From: an uncultured Clostridia bacterium
GTDB lineage: Bacteria > Bacillota > Clostridia > Oscillospirales > Acutalibacteraceae
Assembly (NCBI GenBank): GCA_937897215.1
Contig: CALCBQ010000137.1
Location: 1-6,136, forward strand
Length of the DNA: 6,136 nt
Reading direction: 5' to 3'
Below are positions 5,116 to 6,136 of this stretch, in pieces. The position numbers were made by a program, and so were the translations under genes. A model generated the notes under the pieces. The model was given only the letters and a program-made list of their open reading frames with translations, searched no databases and was not told the origin of the DNA. Positions within the stretch are counted from its first letter, which is position 1. Each line of letters begins with the position of its first letter.

Positions 5116-6136
5116 TTACCAAGCTAAATCGTCTTCAAAATCTACAAGAGATGGGTCAACTGGCTCTTCTTGTAAAACGGTTTGCATATATTTGTTAATC
5201 TGGTCGCGCATTTCGCGACGTGAAATTGTACGTGGGTCCATAAGGTCTTGCTTAACCCAGATGAAGTTTACATTTCTTTCTCTTGCTTGGTCATCAAATA
5301 TACCTGTAAGACCGTCCATACCCTTACAAGAAATCTGGTCATACATAATTACTGTATCGGCATTATATTCGTCAACAATTCTCCAAAGCTCATCAACAAC
5401 GTTTTGGTAACCACCTTTGGTGTGCTTTCTCATAATTGAACGCTGATAAGTTTTTGCAAGGTCTTTAAGTGCCTGCTCTTTATCATCAGTGTTGATTGGA
5501 AGATATGAAATCATAGTTTCCATATCCATAACAACATTTACGCCCCAACAATTTTCAAGCCAGTTTGCAAGGCTTGTGTAATAGTTTGCAGGGCAGGACC
5601 AAACAACTGCTCTATGACGCATTTCTTTTGACACAGGAGTTTTCTTTTCATACGCCTTCATCATTATCTTGTTAACTTTTTTGTCAACCTTAAGGAATTT
5701 CTCATTTGAGCCACCTGAAAGGTTGAAATAGAAAATTCTGTAAAGCCAGAAACAAGCACCTGTCATCTGTGGGTAATCAGTTCTGTTAATATCCCACTTT
5801 TGAAGTTCATATTCAAGTTGTTCATTATACATTTTCATTCCATTGAAAAATGCGTCCCAATCAAACTTTTCGCCGGTTTGTTTTTCAATGAATTCGATAA
5901 GAGACTTAATTTCGTCAACACCATATTCCTGAACATCTTCTCCGTTATAGCGAAGTGGAACACCAAAACAATGTGTAGGTAACTGAAGTCGTCTGTCAAG
6001 GAAAGATGAGTTCATAATTGAACCATCACAAGGCATATTTGTACCAATCATACAACAACCCATTTTTGGGTAGTCGTCTTCAATTGCAACACCTGCTTCA
6101 GCACTTGGGAGAGGACAAACGTCAGCCGGAACACCG
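5116..6136 (-). CDS. 2-hydroxyacyl-CoA dehydratase family protein (HgdB/FldC/DCCP-like), N-terminus missing
   Basis: The frame is open to the right edge, so 339 residues of the C-terminal part are visible; the ATG at 6063 is an internal Met, not the start. The fragment shows CPLPSAEAG (7-15), then MPCDGS (34-39), which matches the CDG motif of HgdA/HgdB-type subunits although the usual following lysines are absent. It also has SCPANY (180-185), and near the end MYDQISCKGMDG (264-275) followed by DLMDPRTISRREMRDQINKYMQ, the typical closing motif of PF06050 proteins (DPR at about 300-302). Nine cysteines are visible (7, 27, 28, 36, 56, 128, 181, 196, 270); in the family such cysteines hold [4Fe-4S] or double-cubane clusters. 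It receives electrons from the activator encoded 20 nt downstream. Dehydratases need two different subunits, and a second may lie beyond the window. A homodimeric double-cubane-cluster protein is the main alternative. Confidence 0.88.
   Translation of the reverse strand, partial: GVPADVCPLPSAEAGVAIEDDYPKMGCCMIGTNMPCDGSIMNSSFLDRRLQLPTHCFGVPLRYNGEDVQEYGVDEIKSLIEFIEKQTGEKFDWDAFFNGMKMYNEQLEYELQKWDINRTDYPQMTGACFWLYRIFYFNLSGGSNEKFLKVDKKVNKIMMKAYEKKTPVSKEMRHRAVVWSCPANYYTSLANWLENCWGVNVVMDMETMISYLPINTDDKEQALKDLAKTYQRSIMRKHTKGGYQNVVDELWRIVDEYNADTVIMYDQISCKGMDGLTGIFDDQARERNVNFIWVKQDLMDPRTISRREMRDQINKYMQTVLQEEPVDPSLVDFEDDLAW

Noticed and set aside
5192..5982. Three short plus-strand open frames within the dehydratase-family gene
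   Set aside because: They are antisense to a strongly conserved protein and lack ribosome binding sites.

Overview
The window is AT-rich with strong GGAGG-type ribosome binding sites, tight operons and hairpin-plus-T-run terminators. It encodes a 2-hydroxyacyl-CoA dehydratase-type protein with its oxygen-sensitive ATP-dependent activator. Together these point to a strictly anaerobic low-GC Firmicute, probably a gut-type Clostridia/Oscillospiraceae member. This is inferred from gene content and composition, not from a marker gene.

Region A (1-1251, minus strand). Two half-size TauE/SafE (TSUP) membrane proteins overlap by ATGA. They are followed by the 5' part of a membrane-anchored glycoside-hydrolase-like protein that runs off the left edge and probably has its own promoter. 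Region B (1049-2153, plus strand). A SunI-like bacterial PH-domain membrane protein and a 59-residue two-helix membrane protein end at a clear terminator. The divergent starts of regions A and B are only 21 bp apart and share a perfect 10-bp palindrome that is a Shine-Dalgarno on both strands. The best promoter for region B is a perfect TTGACA-N17-TATAAT inside the opposing TauE/SafE gene, so the two transcripts should overlap as antisense.

Region C (2154-3377, plus strand). A single XRE-type HTH regulator with a long helical C-terminal region is preceded by two overlapping promoter-like sequences, a spaced inverted repeat and a 12-bp palindrome that look like autoregulatory operators. It converges on region D through a shared perfect hairpin (3406-3437).

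Region D (6136-3446, minus strand). This is a compact four-gene operon: a 2-hydroxyacyl-CoA dehydratase-family protein (start beyond the right edge), its HgdC/BadF-type ATPase activator, a 51-residue single-pass membrane protein, and a 230-residue protein. The last resembles the middle region of acetyl-CoA synthase (CdhC/AcsB) and stops just after a CxxCx5C remnant of the A-cluster ligand region. The last three genes are essentially fused by stop/start contacts. An activator that injects low-potential electrons, a two-electron-reductase-like iron-sulfur partner, a membrane tether and an acetyl-CoA-synthase-derived protein make this the most unusual locus here.

I saw no tRNA, rRNA, CRISPR array, insertion sequence or att-like repeat, and no stretch over 300 bases lacks a gene.
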